From NCBI RefSeq assembly GCF_002483235.1, contig NZ_DLHN01000021.1, forward strand, positions 62,001-126,000: a DNA stretch of 64,000 bases, in the 5' to 3' direction. How positions within the stretch are numbered: the first letter of the stretch is position 1; each line of letters starts with the position of its first letter. The notes under the pieces were generated by a model, which saw only the letters and a list, made by a program, of their open reading frames with translations, had not been told where the DNA came from and searched no databases. This DNA is from Pedobacter glucosidilyticus (GTDB lineage: Bacteria; Bacteroidota; Bacteroidia; Sphingobacteriales; Sphingobacteriaceae). The position numbers were made by a program, and so were the translations under genes. Below are positions 44,143-52,700 of the stretch, piece by piece.

Positions 44143-44619
44143 TTAGTTTTTATTGTTGTAAGATTCGCAGTAACCACTACTTAGTCTGGTACAATTACCA
44201 TAAAGATTTAAAGAGTGGTGCTGGATATTAAATTTAAGTAAATCGCCCATCATGGTTTGTATTTGTTGAACGCGAGGGTCGCAAAACTCAACTACTTTAC
44301 CACAATCTAGGCAAATAATATGGTCGTGTTGTTTGTAACCATAAGATTTTTCAAACTGAGCCATGTTTTTACCAAACTGGTGCTTGGTAACTAGATCACA
44401 AGATAACAAGAGTTCTAGCGTGTTATAAACAGTAGCCCTGCTTACACGGTATTTCTTATTTTTCATGTGTATGTAGAGAGATTCTACATCAAAATGATCT
44501 GTTCTGGAGTATATTTCTTCGAGTATGGCAAACCTTTCGGGAGTTTTTCTAAGATTTTTATTCTCCAGATAAGATTCGAAAATTTTTTTTACCATCTCAA
44601 TGGTTTCTTGTACAGCCAT
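44143..44619 (-). CDS. Fur-family metal-responsive regulator
   Basis: A 158-residue Fur-superfamily repressor: an N-terminal winged helix (LRKTPERFAILEEI, RVSRATVYNTLELLL) and a C-terminal dimerisation domain with HDHIICLDCGKVVEFC and a second cysteine pair CTRLSSGYC, giving a structural zinc site. Whether it senses iron, zinc or peroxide is not clear from sequence. A -7 box TAACTTTG is at 44637-44644 on the minus strand. It precedes purA by ten bases, so purA may be read from its promoter. Confidence 0.92.
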   Translation of the reverse strand: MAVQETIEMVKKIFESYLENKNLRKTPERFAILEEIYSRTDHFDVESLYIHMKNKKYRVSRATVYNTLELLLSCDLVTKHQFGKNMAQFEKSYGYKQHDHIICLDCGKVVEFCDPRVQQIQTMMGDLLKFNIQHHSLNLYGNCTRLSSGYCESYNNKN

Positions 44620-44673
44620 AGCGATTGTTAGAGTGTCAAAGTTATCAAAATTTACAATATAGCTAAATGCTTT

Positions 44674-46905
44674 TTAGTTTTTTACTGATATTGTTTCTTC
44701 CGAAGAGTCAAAACGTAAAACATCTGTAATGCCTTTCACCTCTTTTATCTTCTTAATTAAGTTCTCAAGGTGCTGAGTATCATTAACATATATCATAATA
44801 GTACCTTGGAAAATACCGTCCTCAGTATCCATCGTAATAGAACGCATGTTTACCTTAAAATCATTAGAAATAACCTGTGTTAAGTTATTTATCAGGCCAA
44901 CCTCATCAATACCTGTAATTTTAAGTCCGGTAAGAAAGGCTAATTGCTTCTGACTGTTCCATTTAGCTTTTACAATTCTGTAGCCAAAGCTCGACATTAA
45001 TTTGGTTGCATTAGGGCAGTTTGTACGGTGTATTTTTATGCCATCTGATACGGTTACGAAACCAAAAACATCATCACCTGGGATAGGATTGCAGCAATTA
45101 GATAGCTTATAATCTATCTTTTGCATATCCTCACCAATTAATAAAACATCACTATCATTAGATTTAACTTGTTTAATGATATTTTGGATTTTCTCTGAAT
45201 CTATATTTTGCTGAGGTTTTTGCTCAACAACTTTCTCTGATGCAACAAACTCTTTAAGGTCTTTTAAATCTATAATGCCTTTAGCCACATTGTAGAACAA
45301 ATCTTGCGTAGATTGTAGCTTAAAGAAATAGCTCAGTTTATAAATATTATCAGAGTTATAAGTGATTTTTAAAGATTTCAACTTACGTTCTAAAATCTCT
45401 TTACCATCTTCTGCTATTTTGCGTTTTTCTTCTTTTAAGGATGATTTAATTTTGGCTTTAGCTTTTGCTGTTACCACAAAATTTAGCCAGTCTTCTTTAG
45501 GTGTTTGTTTACCGGATGTGATAACCTCTACTTGGTCTCCGTTTTGGAGTTTATAAGATAAAGGAACCAGTTTATGGTTTACTTTGGCACCAATGCAACG
45601 GGCACCAATATCAGAGTGAATTTCAAAAGCAAAATCTAACGCGGTAGCTTCTATTGGGAGTTGAATCAGATCGCCTTTAGGGGTAAAGATGAAAATCTCA
45701 TCAGAGAATAAGTTCATCTTAAAATCATCTAAGAAATCTAAAGCATTAGCTTCCGGATTGCTTAGAAGCTCTCTCACTTTTTGTACCCATTGGTCTAAAC
45801 CGCTGTCTGATGATGATTCTTTATATTTCCAATGTGCAGCAAAACCTTTCTCTGCAATCTCATTCATACGTTGTGTTCTTATTTGAACCTCAACCCATTG
45901 CCCCTTAGGGCCCATTACAGTAGTATGTAAAGATTCGTAACCATTTGCCTTAGGCGATGAAATCCAATCTCTTAAACGGTCTGGATTTGGGCGATATAAA
46001 TCCGTAACAATAGAATATGCCTTCCAGCTATCTGCCTTTTCATTTTCGGGTTTGCTATCTAAAACAATGCGTATCGCAAATAAATCATAAACTTCTTCAA
46101 AAGGAATACCTTTTTTCTTCATCTTGGTCCATATAGAATGGATAGATTTTGGTCTTCCTAACACGTTGGCATGTAGGTCTTGTTCGGCTAAAATTTTATT
46201 AATAGGGCCTATAAATTCTTTGATAAATAACTCTCTTTCTGCCTTTTTTTCATTAAGCTTTTGAGCGATGAATTTATACGTTTCTGGCTCCATGTATTTC
46301 ATGGATAAATCTTCTAACTCAGATTTTATGGCGTATAAGCCTAAACGATGCGCTAGTGGAGCGTATAAATAAACGGTTTCAGAGCAGATTTTAAGCTGCT
46401 TGTCTCGCGGCATAAAATCCATGGTACGCATATTATGTAAGCGGTCTGCCAGCTTAATCAAGATCACCCTAACATCATCAGCTAAGGTTAATAACATCTT
46501 TCTGAAGTTTTCTGCCTGCATAGAGCTGTTAGCATCAAAAACTCCTGAAATTTTGGTTAAGCCATCAATTATTTTAGCACATTTTTTTCCAAATTCTCTT
46601 TCAATATCTTCTAAAGAAATGTGAGTATCTTCCACTACATCGTGTAACAAGGCGCAAACAATAGAAGTAGTACCCAAGCCAATTTCTTCTGCGGCTATTT
46701 GTGCTACAGCAATAGGATGATAGATATAAGGCTCGCCAGATTTACGGCGCATATCTTTATGATTTTCAACAGCCATGTCAAAGGCCTGTCTAATCATCTT
46801 CTTATCGCCCTTCTTCATGGTTGGTTTACAGGCTCTTAGCAGAGCTCTGTAACGTTTCAATATCTCTGATTTCTCTGCTTCTAAATCTATTATGTAGTCT
46901 TTCAT
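44674..46905 (-). CDS. rsh: Bifunctional (p)ppGpp synthetase/hydrolase (RelA/SpoT)
   Basis: Controls the stringent response by making and degrading (p)ppGpp. It is 743 residues: an HD hydrolase domain with YHPIAVAQIAAEE and ALLHDVVEDT, a synthetase domain with RPKSIHSIWTKMKKKG, DLFAIRIVLD and GYESLHTTVMGP, a TGS domain (IFIFTPKGDLIQLP) and a C-terminal ACT domain (FLTGLKITGIDEVGLINNLT). Both catalytic domains look intact. It is upstream of the Fur-family gene with 54 bp between, and divergent from the DUF4294 gene. Confidence 0.96.
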   Translation of the reverse strand: MKDYIIDLEAEKSEILKRYRALLRACKPTMKKGDKKMIRQAFDMAVENHKDMRRKSGEPYIYHPIAVAQIAAEEIGLGTTSIVCALLHDVVEDTHISLEDIEREFGKKCAKIIDGLTKISGVFDANSSMQAENFRKMLLTLADDVRVILIKLADRLHNMRTMDFMPRDKQLKICSETVYLYAPLAHRLGLYAIKSELEDLSMKYMEPETYKFIAQKLNEKKAERELFIKEFIGPINKILAEQDLHANVLGRPKSIHSIWTKMKKKGIPFEEVYDLFAIRIVLDSKPENEKADSWKAYSIVTDLYRPNPDRLRDWISSPKANGYESLHTTVMGPKGQWVEVQIRTQRMNEIAEKGFAAHWKYKESSSDSGLDQWVQKVRELLSNPEANALDFLDDFKMNLFSDEIFIFTPKGDLIQLPIEATALDFAFEIHSDIGARCIGAKVNHKLVPLSYKLQNGDQVEVITSGKQTPKEDWLNFVVTAKAKAKIKSSLKEEKRKIAEDGKEILERKLKSLKITYNSDNIYKLSYFFKLQSTQDLFYNVAKGIIDLKDLKEFVASEKVVEQKPQQNIDSEKIQNIIKQVKSNDSDVLLIGEDMQKIDYKLSNCCNPIPGDDVFGFVTVSDGIKIHRTNCPNATKLMSSFGYRIVKAKWNSQKQLAFLTGLKITGIDEVGLINNLTQVISNDFKVNMRSITMDTEDGIFQGTIMIYVNDTQHLENLIKKIKEVKGITDVLRFDSSEETISVKN

Positions 46906-46992
46906 CTAAAAATTATCTGTAGCACAAACGATTTTACTTTCCTCTAACAATTATTGGGTTACTTATTATGCAGAAAGGTAATTAATAAGTGA

Positions 46993-47000
46993 TAAATTTG
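46993..47000 (+). promoter_or_regulatory. Promoter -7 box of the DUF4294-gpx-bshB1 operon
   Basis: TAAATTTG fits TAnnTTTG and ends 12 bases before the ATG at 47013. Confidence 0.5.
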
Positions 47001-47012
47001 TATATTAAAATT

Positions 47013-47624
47013 ATGAAAATCAAAGGTTTTTTTCTAGGATTCATTTTCTCCTTAATGTCATTTTACGCAATGGCACAAAAACCTGTTTTACCTATTACAG
47101 GCAAAAACGATACAATTAAAGTAGCCCTAACAGATGTTGATGGTATCTTAGTCCCTTGGATAGTTCTAAATGAAGTTTCTATTGTGAACAGAAGGATATT
47201 TAGATCTCCTGAGGATTTGGCAAAATACAGAAGACTAAAGTATAATGTTCTAAAAGTTTTGCCTTATGCTCGTTTTGCAGGACAAAGATACAGACAACTA
47301 GAGAAAGATTTAGCACTCACTTCCAATAAAAGAAAACAAAAAGAGTTAATTAAGAGTTGTGAGAAAGAGATTAAAGATTTGTTTAATCGTGAGATTAAAA
47401 ATATGACCATCACACAAGGTAGTATTTTAATTAAATTGATTGATAGAGAGACAGGTAACTCTAGTTTTGATCATTTAAAAGAAACCAAAGGAAGAGTCCC
47501 TGCATTTTTTTTACAATCTGTAGCAAAAATGTTTGGCCATGATTTAAAGGCCAAATATGATGTAGAGCAGGAAAGAGACATTGAAGCTATCATATTAGCT
47601 TCAGGATATTACACTTATCAGTAA
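47013..47624 (+). CDS. DUF4294 family exported protein
   Basis: A 203-residue protein with a signal peptide (cleavage near YAMAQ) and the pattern VDGILVPWIVLNEVSI, a basic helical centre (LEKDLALTSNKRKQKELIKS) and GRVPAFFLQSVAKMFGHDLK near the end. I recognise DUF4294, a Bacteroidota family of unknown function. ATG 47013 is preferred over GTG 46989, which lies in front of the promoter box. Its stop overlaps the next start (TAATG). Confidence 0.85.
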   Translation: MKIKGFFLGFIFSLMSFYAMAQKPVLPITGKNDTIKVALTDVDGILVPWIVLNEVSIVNRRIFRSPEDLAKYRRLKYNVLKVLPYARFAGQRYRQLEKDLALTSNKRKQKELIKSCEKEIKDLFNREIKNMTITQGSILIKLIDRETGNSSFDHLKETKGRVPAFFLQSVAKMFGHDLKAKYDVEQERDIEAIILASGYYTYQ

Positions 47625-48127
47625 TGAGCGAAAAAACAGTTTATCAGTTCCGTGTAGAAGATATTAAAGGAACTGAGGTGAGTATGGAGGCCTATAAAGG
47701 TAAAGTTTTATTGATTGTTAATACAGCATCCGAATGCGGTTTTACTCCTCAGCTAAAAGATTTAGAAGAGCTTAGGCAGACCTTTGAAGGCGAAAGATTT
47801 GAGATTTTGGCTTTTCCAAGTAATGATTTTGGCCAGCAAGAGCCCTTAGAAAATGATGCTATAGGTAAATTTTGTAGCATTAATTACCATACTAGATTTT
47901 CTATTTTTAAAAAAGTAAAAGTAAGAGGTCCTTATGCTCATCCCTTATTTAAATTCTTATCAAATAAAGAATTAAATGGTAGGGTGGGCTCTACACCAAG
48001 ATGGAACTTTCACAAGTTCTTGGTAAATTCTAAAGGTGAAGTGGTAGACTTTTTCTATCCTTTTACCAAACCCAATACTACTCGGGTGAAGAAAAAAATC
48101 CAAAAGCTATTAAGCGTTACCAAATAA
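47624..48127 (+). CDS. Glutathione peroxidase-family thiol peroxidase
   Basis: A 167-residue peroxidase of the Gpx family. The peroxidatic residue is cysteine in NTASECGFTPQL, with FPSNDFGQQEP (Gln) and the Trp of PRWNFHKFLV completing the active site. Non-selenium bacterial members usually take electrons from thioredoxin. Its neighbour encodes a bacillithiol-synthesis enzyme, so the reductant could be bacillithiol-linked, but that is inference. Confidence 0.94.
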   Translation: MSEKTVYQFRVEDIKGTEVSMEAYKGKVLLIVNTASECGFTPQLKDLEELRQTFEGERFEILAFPSNDFGQQEPLENDAIGKFCSINYHTRFSIFKKVKVRGPYAHPLFKFLSNKELNGRVGSTPRWNFHKFLVNSKGEVVDFFYPFTKPNTTRVKKKIQKLLSVTK

Positions 48128-48129
48128 GC

Positions 48130-48852
48130 ATGAAGTTAGATTTATTATTTATTGCCGTTCATCCTGATGATGTTGAATTGGGTGCTGCCGGAACTATCCT
48201 CAAGCATAAAGCTATGGGTAAAAAGGTAGGTGTGGTAGATTTAACTCGAGGAGAATTAGGTACGAGGGGTTCTGCCGAAACAAGGGATGAGGAAGCGGCA
48301 GCAGCAGCTGAAATTTTAGGTCTTGATATCCGTGAGAACCTACACATACGAGATGGTTTTTTTAAAAATGATGAGCAGCATCAGCTTCAAATTATTGAAG
48401 TGATCAGGAAATATCAACCAGAAATAGTGGTAACCAATGCGTATGATGATAGGCATCCCGATCATGGGAGAGCTTTTCAACTGGTTAATGATGCTTGTTT
48501 TTTAGCAGGCTTACCAAAAATTAAAACCACTTATCAGGATGCGGAGCAAAAGGCATATCGCCCAAGATTATTACTTTCTTTTATTCAGGATACTTATATA
48601 AAACCTGATATTGTTATTGATATTTCGCTTTATCACCAACAAAAATTGGAGGCTATAAGGGCTTATAAAACTCAATTTTATGTTCCGGGAGTAACACTTG
48701 ATGAACCCCAAACTTATATCTCAAATCCAGATTTTTTAGAAGTTATCATAGGAAGAAGCAGAGAGATGGGTAAATCTATCCAAGTACCTTTTGCGGAAGG
48801 TTTCCTTTCTAAGAAGATTTTAGGAGTAGATAATCTCTTCGATTTAAAATAA
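48130..48852 (+). CDS. bshB1: Bacillithiol biosynthesis deacetylase BshB1
   Basis: Removes acetate from GlcNAc-malate, the second step of bacillithiol synthesis. It is a 240-residue LmbE/PIG-L zinc deacetylase with the metal motif AVHPDDVELG at the start and RHPDHGRAF near residue 112. TRGELGTRGSAETR is also typical of BshB1. Three bases separate it from the peroxidase gene. bshA and bshC are not in the window. Confidence 0.93.
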   Translation: MKLDLLFIAVHPDDVELGAAGTILKHKAMGKKVGVVDLTRGELGTRGSAETRDEEAAAAAEILGLDIRENLHIRDGFFKNDEQHQLQIIEVIRKYQPEIVVTNAYDDRHPDHGRAFQLVNDACFLAGLPKIKTTYQDAEQKAYRPRLLLSFIQDTYIKPDIVIDISLYHQQKLEAIRAYKTQFYVPGVTLDEPQTYISNPDFLEVIIGRSREMGKSIQVPFAEGFLSKKILGVDNLFDLK

Positions 48853-48930
48853 TTGTCAATTTATCATTCTTAGCCTTTTAAAAAACAACACAAACTGTAT
48901 CTTGTTAATCATAAAACCAATTATCAAGAT

Positions 48931-50289
48931 ATGTCAAACGTTTTTTCAAAAGTCAAAAATATTTACCAGCTGTTTAAATCTGTTGATTTTAAGCAATTAG
49001 AAGTGCTTTCTCAAAAAGTAGATTTAAAAGAAGTTATGACTCAATTTAGCAAGCTTGATGAAAAGCAGCTTGCGAGTCTGATGAAAATGGTTGGTGGAAA
49101 TAAAAAAGTAAAAGAATTACCACCCATAAATGGTGATTTTTATGAGCTCTCTGACTCTTTATCTCCAGAAGATAGAGCATTACAACTAAAGGTAAGAGCT
49201 TTTATGGAGACAGAGATAAAGCCCATTGTTAATAAATATTGGAACAGGGCAGAATTTCCTCATGAAATTATTCCTAAAATGGCCGAGTTAAATATTTGCG
49301 GATTAACTTATGAAGGTTATGGTTGCCCTAATCGTTCTTTTTTAATGGAAGGGATTTTAGCTACCGAAATGGGTAGGATAGACGCTTCTATTGCTACATT
49401 TTTTGGTGTACAAAGTGGCTTGGCAATGGGCTCTATTTACATTTGTGGTTCTGATGAGCAAAAGCAGCGCTGGCTTCCAAAAATGCAAAAAATGGAATTG
49501 ATAGGCTCTTTTGGTTTAACTGAACCTGAAATTGGCTCTGCAGCAGCAGGAGGACTAACCACAACTGCTAAAAGAAATGGTGATACATGGATTTTAAATG
49601 GTCAGAAAAAATGGATTGGTAATGCCACTTTCGCTGATGTTAATATTATTTGGGCTCGAGATTTAGATGATAACCAAGTAAAAGGTTTTGTTATTGAAAA
49701 AGGCAATCCTGGTTTTTCTGTAGAGAAGATAGAAAATAAAATGGCTTTAAGAATAGTACAAAACGGCCTTATTACCTTAAAAGATTGTGTAGTAACTGAA
49801 GAAAACAGACTACAAAATTGTAATTCTTTTAAAGATGTTGCTAAAGTTTTACAGATGACCAGGGCTGGTGTTGCTTGGATGGCTGTAGGATGCGCAAGAG
49901 GAGCTTACGAGAGTGCTTTAAAATATACCAGAGAACGCGTTCAGTTTGGAAAGCCGATAGCTTCTTTTCAGTTGATTCAAAATCATTTGGTAGAGATGCT
50001 TTCTAACCTAACAGCTATGCAAACCTTGGTTTTTCAGCTTTCAAAACTGCAAGACGAAGGTAAATTAACAGATGAACATGCGTCTTTAGCTAAAGTATTT
50101 TGTACCATGCGTACCCGCGATGTAGTAAGCAGAGCGAGAGAAGTAATGGGTGGAAACGGAATTTTACTAGAATACGATGTCGCCCGTTTTGTTGCAGATG
50201 CTGAGGCTATTTATTCTTACGAAGGAACCAAAGAGATAAACTCTTTAATAGTAGGCAGAGCCATTACTGGTTTTAGTGCTTTTGTTTAA
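48931..50289 (+). CDS. Acyl-CoA dehydrogenase, glutaryl-CoA-dehydrogenase-like
   Basis: A 452-residue FAD enzyme. Residues 75-450 are the usual acyl-CoA dehydrogenase fold: GSFGLTEPEIGSAAAG, KWIGNATFADV, RVQFGKPIASFQLIQN, and the C-terminal YEGTKEINSLIVGRAITG. The Glu of YEGT sits in the position of the catalytic base. An extra helical extension of about 70 residues precedes the fold, seen in a Bacteroidota subgroup. It faces lysine 6-transaminase, so a role as glutaryl-CoA dehydrogenase in lysine breakdown is possible. Confidence 0.88.
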   Translation: MSNVFSKVKNIYQLFKSVDFKQLEVLSQKVDLKEVMTQFSKLDEKQLASLMKMVGGNKKVKELPPINGDFYELSDSLSPEDRALQLKVRAFMETEIKPIVNKYWNRAEFPHEIIPKMAELNICGLTYEGYGCPNRSFLMEGILATEMGRIDASIATFFGVQSGLAMGSIYICGSDEQKQRWLPKMQKMELIGSFGLTEPEIGSAAAGGLTTTAKRNGDTWILNGQKKWIGNATFADVNIIWARDLDDNQVKGFVIEKGNPGFSVEKIENKMALRIVQNGLITLKDCVVTEENRLQNCNSFKDVAKVLQMTRAGVAWMAVGCARGAYESALKYTRERVQFGKPIASFQLIQNHLVEMLSNLTAMQTLVFQLSKLQDEGKLTDEHASLAKVFCTMRTRDVVSRAREVMGGNGILLEYDVARFVADAEAIYSYEGTKEINSLIVGRAITGFSAFV

Positions 50290-50299
50290 ATTGAGCATA

Positions 50300-50331
50300 T
50301 TTTAGCGCAGGTATAAATGCCTGTGCTAAAA
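50300..50331. terminator. Bidirectional terminator
   Basis: Stem TTTTAGCGCAGG with CCTGTGCTAAAA (one mismatch) and an eight-base loop, between the convergent acyl-CoA dehydrogenase and lysine transaminase genes. The T tracts are short. Confidence 0.7.
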
Positions 50332-50336
50332 TTCTT

Positions 50337-51668
50337 TTAAAGCTCTTTTAATACTTTTCTCATCACCTCCATACCCTCGTCTATATGATGTTTTTGTATA
50401 ATAAGTGCAGGTCTAAACCTGATGGTGCTATGCCCACATCCTAAAAACATTACTTTATGTGCCATGCCTTTACTTACAAAATGGTTTCGTTGTTCTGGCG
50501 TATCAAAATCAAAAGAACATAATAAACCTTTTCCTCTTACATTTTTAATGCGTTCATCTTCACTTGCTATTTCTTGAAGTTGTTGATAGAGGTAATTCCC
50601 AACATCGGCAGCGTGGTTACAAAGTTGGTCTTCTTCTATAATTTCTAAAATTTTTGAAGCCCTTACCATATCTACCAGATTACCTCCCCAAGTAGAATTA
50701 ATTCTGGAAGGCACTGTAAAAACATTATGCTCTATTTCGTCTAGTTTTCTACTTGCTAAAATTCCACAAACCTGCATTTTCTTACCAAATGCGATAATGT
50801 CTGGTCGGGCATTTTCTCCAAAATGTTCATGACACCAAAATTTACCTGTTAAACCAACGCCAGTTTGTACTTCATCATAAATTAATAAAGCTTCATTTTC
50901 ATCACAAAGTAGGCGTACTTGTTCTAAAAACTCTTTTCTGATATGGTTATCACCGCCTTCTGCTTGTATAGGTTCAATGATGATAGCACATATATCATCT
51001 TGATACTTTTTAAAAGCATCTTTTATCTCTTGGATAGATTTTGCTTCTCGTTGAATTAAATCTTGCAGATTTTCATCTGTTAAAGGATATTTTACTTTCG
51101 GATTTGATACCCGAGGCCAATCAAACTTGGCAAACCATTTTGTTTTATTGGGTAGGGTATTGGTTAAACTTAATGTATAGCCTGTTCTTCCATGAAAAGC
51201 TTGTTCAAAATGTAAAACTTTAAAGCCTTTTTCTTGCTGATAGCCTTTGGAAAAATTCTTTTGTACTTTCCAGTCCATAGCTGCTTTTAAAGCATTTTCT
51301 ATAGCTAAGCCACCGCCAGCAATAAAAAAGGCATGTGGTAAATAATCTGGAATACCAACTCTAGAGAAGGTATCTACAAACTGCGCATATTGTTCTGTAT
51401 AAATATCAGAATTTGATGGGTTGGTTAATGCCGCAAGCATAAGGTTTTGTTTAAAACTTTCATCTGCTAACATTTTTGGATGATTATAGCCTAAAGGAAC
51501 AGACGCAAAACAGGTGAAAAAATCTAATAAGGTTCTGTCATGCTTACTATCATAAATGTGTACGCCTTTACTTTTTTCCATATCAAATAGTAAGTCATAA
51601 CCATCCGTTAAAACATGCTTGCCTAAAACCTTTTCTACTTCTTTTGGGGCTATATCTATTTTATACAT
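50337..51668 (-). CDS. lat: L-lysine 6-transaminase
   Basis: Moves the epsilon-amino group of lysine to 2-oxoglutarate, giving aminoadipate semialdehyde. A PLP fold-type I aminotransferase of 443 residues. GKHVLTDGYDLLFDMEKSKG and FFTCFASVPLGYNHP match the Lat subfamily rather than ornithine transaminase. The aldehyde-binding lysine lies in IIAFGKKMQVCG and the cofactor aspartate in LIYDEVQTGVG. I chose ATG 51668 (MYKIDIAPKEVEKVLG); the 16 extra codons to 51716 do not fit the family. Confidence 0.92.
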   Translation of the reverse strand: MYKIDIAPKEVEKVLGKHVLTDGYDLLFDMEKSKGVHIYDSKHDRTLLDFFTCFASVPLGYNHPKMLADESFKQNLMLAALTNPSNSDIYTEQYAQFVDTFSRVGIPDYLPHAFFIAGGGLAIENALKAAMDWKVQKNFSKGYQQEKGFKVLHFEQAFHGRTGYTLSLTNTLPNKTKWFAKFDWPRVSNPKVKYPLTDENLQDLIQREAKSIQEIKDAFKKYQDDICAIIIEPIQAEGGDNHIRKEFLEQVRLLCDENEALLIYDEVQTGVGLTGKFWCHEHFGENARPDIIAFGKKMQVCGILASRKLDEIEHNVFTVPSRINSTWGGNLVDMVRASKILEIIEEDQLCNHAADVGNYLYQQLQEIASEDERIKNVRGKGLLCSFDFDTPEQRNHFVSKGMAHKVMFLGCGHSTIRFRPALIIQKHHIDEGMEVMRKVLKEL

Positions 51669-51754
51669 AACACTATGATTTGGTTTTAATATACAAAAAA
51701 CACCCTGTAAAGCCAAAATGATTTAATGTAGATGAAGATGTTACCTTGAATAAA

Positions 51755-52642
51755 CTAGAATTTATCTAGCATACCTAATATTCCAAAAATGCCACCTGTA
51801 TGTATCATCAATATTTTACTGTTAGATTTAAAGAAGTCTTGCCCAGCTAAGTCTTGTATAGCAAACATGGCTTTTCCGGTATAAACTGGATCTATTAAAA
51901 TGCCTGTTTTGGAGGTGAAATCTTTGATGAACTGAATCAATTCTGGAGTAGTTTTAGCATATCCACCAAAGTGGTATTGGTCTAGTAAAAGATAATTTGA
52001 GTTATTTATCAGTAAAGGTTTAATATCATCTTTTAAGAAAGCGCCACCTTTTAATACAGGTACCATGGCAAATGTGCTAGCTAATTTGTTTAAGTCTATA
52101 GCGTTAATAATACCTGCAGCAGTTGTACCCGTACCCGCAGCACAAAAAATATAATCGTAAGATTGTTTTAATTCCGTAATAATCTCTCTACAGCCTATCT
52201 CTGCCTCTTTGCCAGCACCACCTTCATCAATAAAATAGGCTTCTGGATGATCATTAAAGTGTTCATCAAAAAGTTGCTTTTTGTTTTTATAGGCATCTCG
52301 GCTGGTAAAAATTAAATCCATGCCATGTATTTTGCATAAACCTAATAAGCTATTATTTACCTCTTCGCCTCTCACAAAAGCAGTAGTTTTGAAGCCAAAT
52401 TTGGCCCCTGCCGCTGCTGTGGCTAGTAAATGATTAGAATAAGCTCCACCAAAAGTTACCAGATGGTTTTGTTGGTTTGATAATGCTTTTATGAGGTTAT
52501 ATTTTAATTTACGCCATTTATTGCCTGAAATAAAAGGGTGTATTAAATCGTCTCTTTTAATAAAGAGCCTGATATTTTGCTGCTTAAAAATAGGATAGGA
52601 TACTTCTTCCTCAGGACTATAAAATTGTAGGTTAAGCATCAT
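51755..52642 (-). CDS. D-cysteine desulfhydrase/ACC deaminase family protein
   Basis: A 295-residue PLP fold-type II enzyme. The cofactor lysine is in HPFISGNKWRKLKYN, followed by TFGGAYSNHLLATAAAG and the phosphate loop CAAGTGTTAAGI. The family includes 1-aminocyclopropane-1-carboxylate deaminase and D-cysteine desulfhydrase; the residues visible do not decide between them. It is a single gene with its upstream neighbour's terminator directly ahead of its start codon. Confidence 0.9.
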   Translation of the reverse strand: MMLNLQFYSPEEEVSYPIFKQQNIRLFIKRDDLIHPFISGNKWRKLKYNLIKALSNQQNHLVTFGGAYSNHLLATAAAGAKFGFKTTAFVRGEEVNNSLLGLCKIHGMDLIFTSRDAYKNKKQLFDEHFNDHPEAYFIDEGGAGKEAEIGCREIITELKQSYDYIFCAAGTGTTAAGIINAIDLNKLASTFAMVPVLKGGAFLKDDIKPLLINNSNYLLLDQYHFGGYAKTTPELIQFIKDFTSKTGILIDPVYTGKAMFAIQDLAGQDFFKSNSKILMIHTGGIFGILGMLDKF

Positions 52643-52650
52643 GCAAAATA

Positions 52651-52681
52651 AAAAAAGCCATCCTAATTAAAGAATGGCTTT
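52651..52681 (-). terminator. Terminator of the outer-membrane protein gene
   Basis: Stem AAAGCCAT/ATGGCTTT with a 12-base loop. On the minus strand it is followed by a run of T, ending the gene at 52701-53792. Confidence 0.8.
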
Positions 52682-52700
52682 AAATTTTTTATGGATTGAA

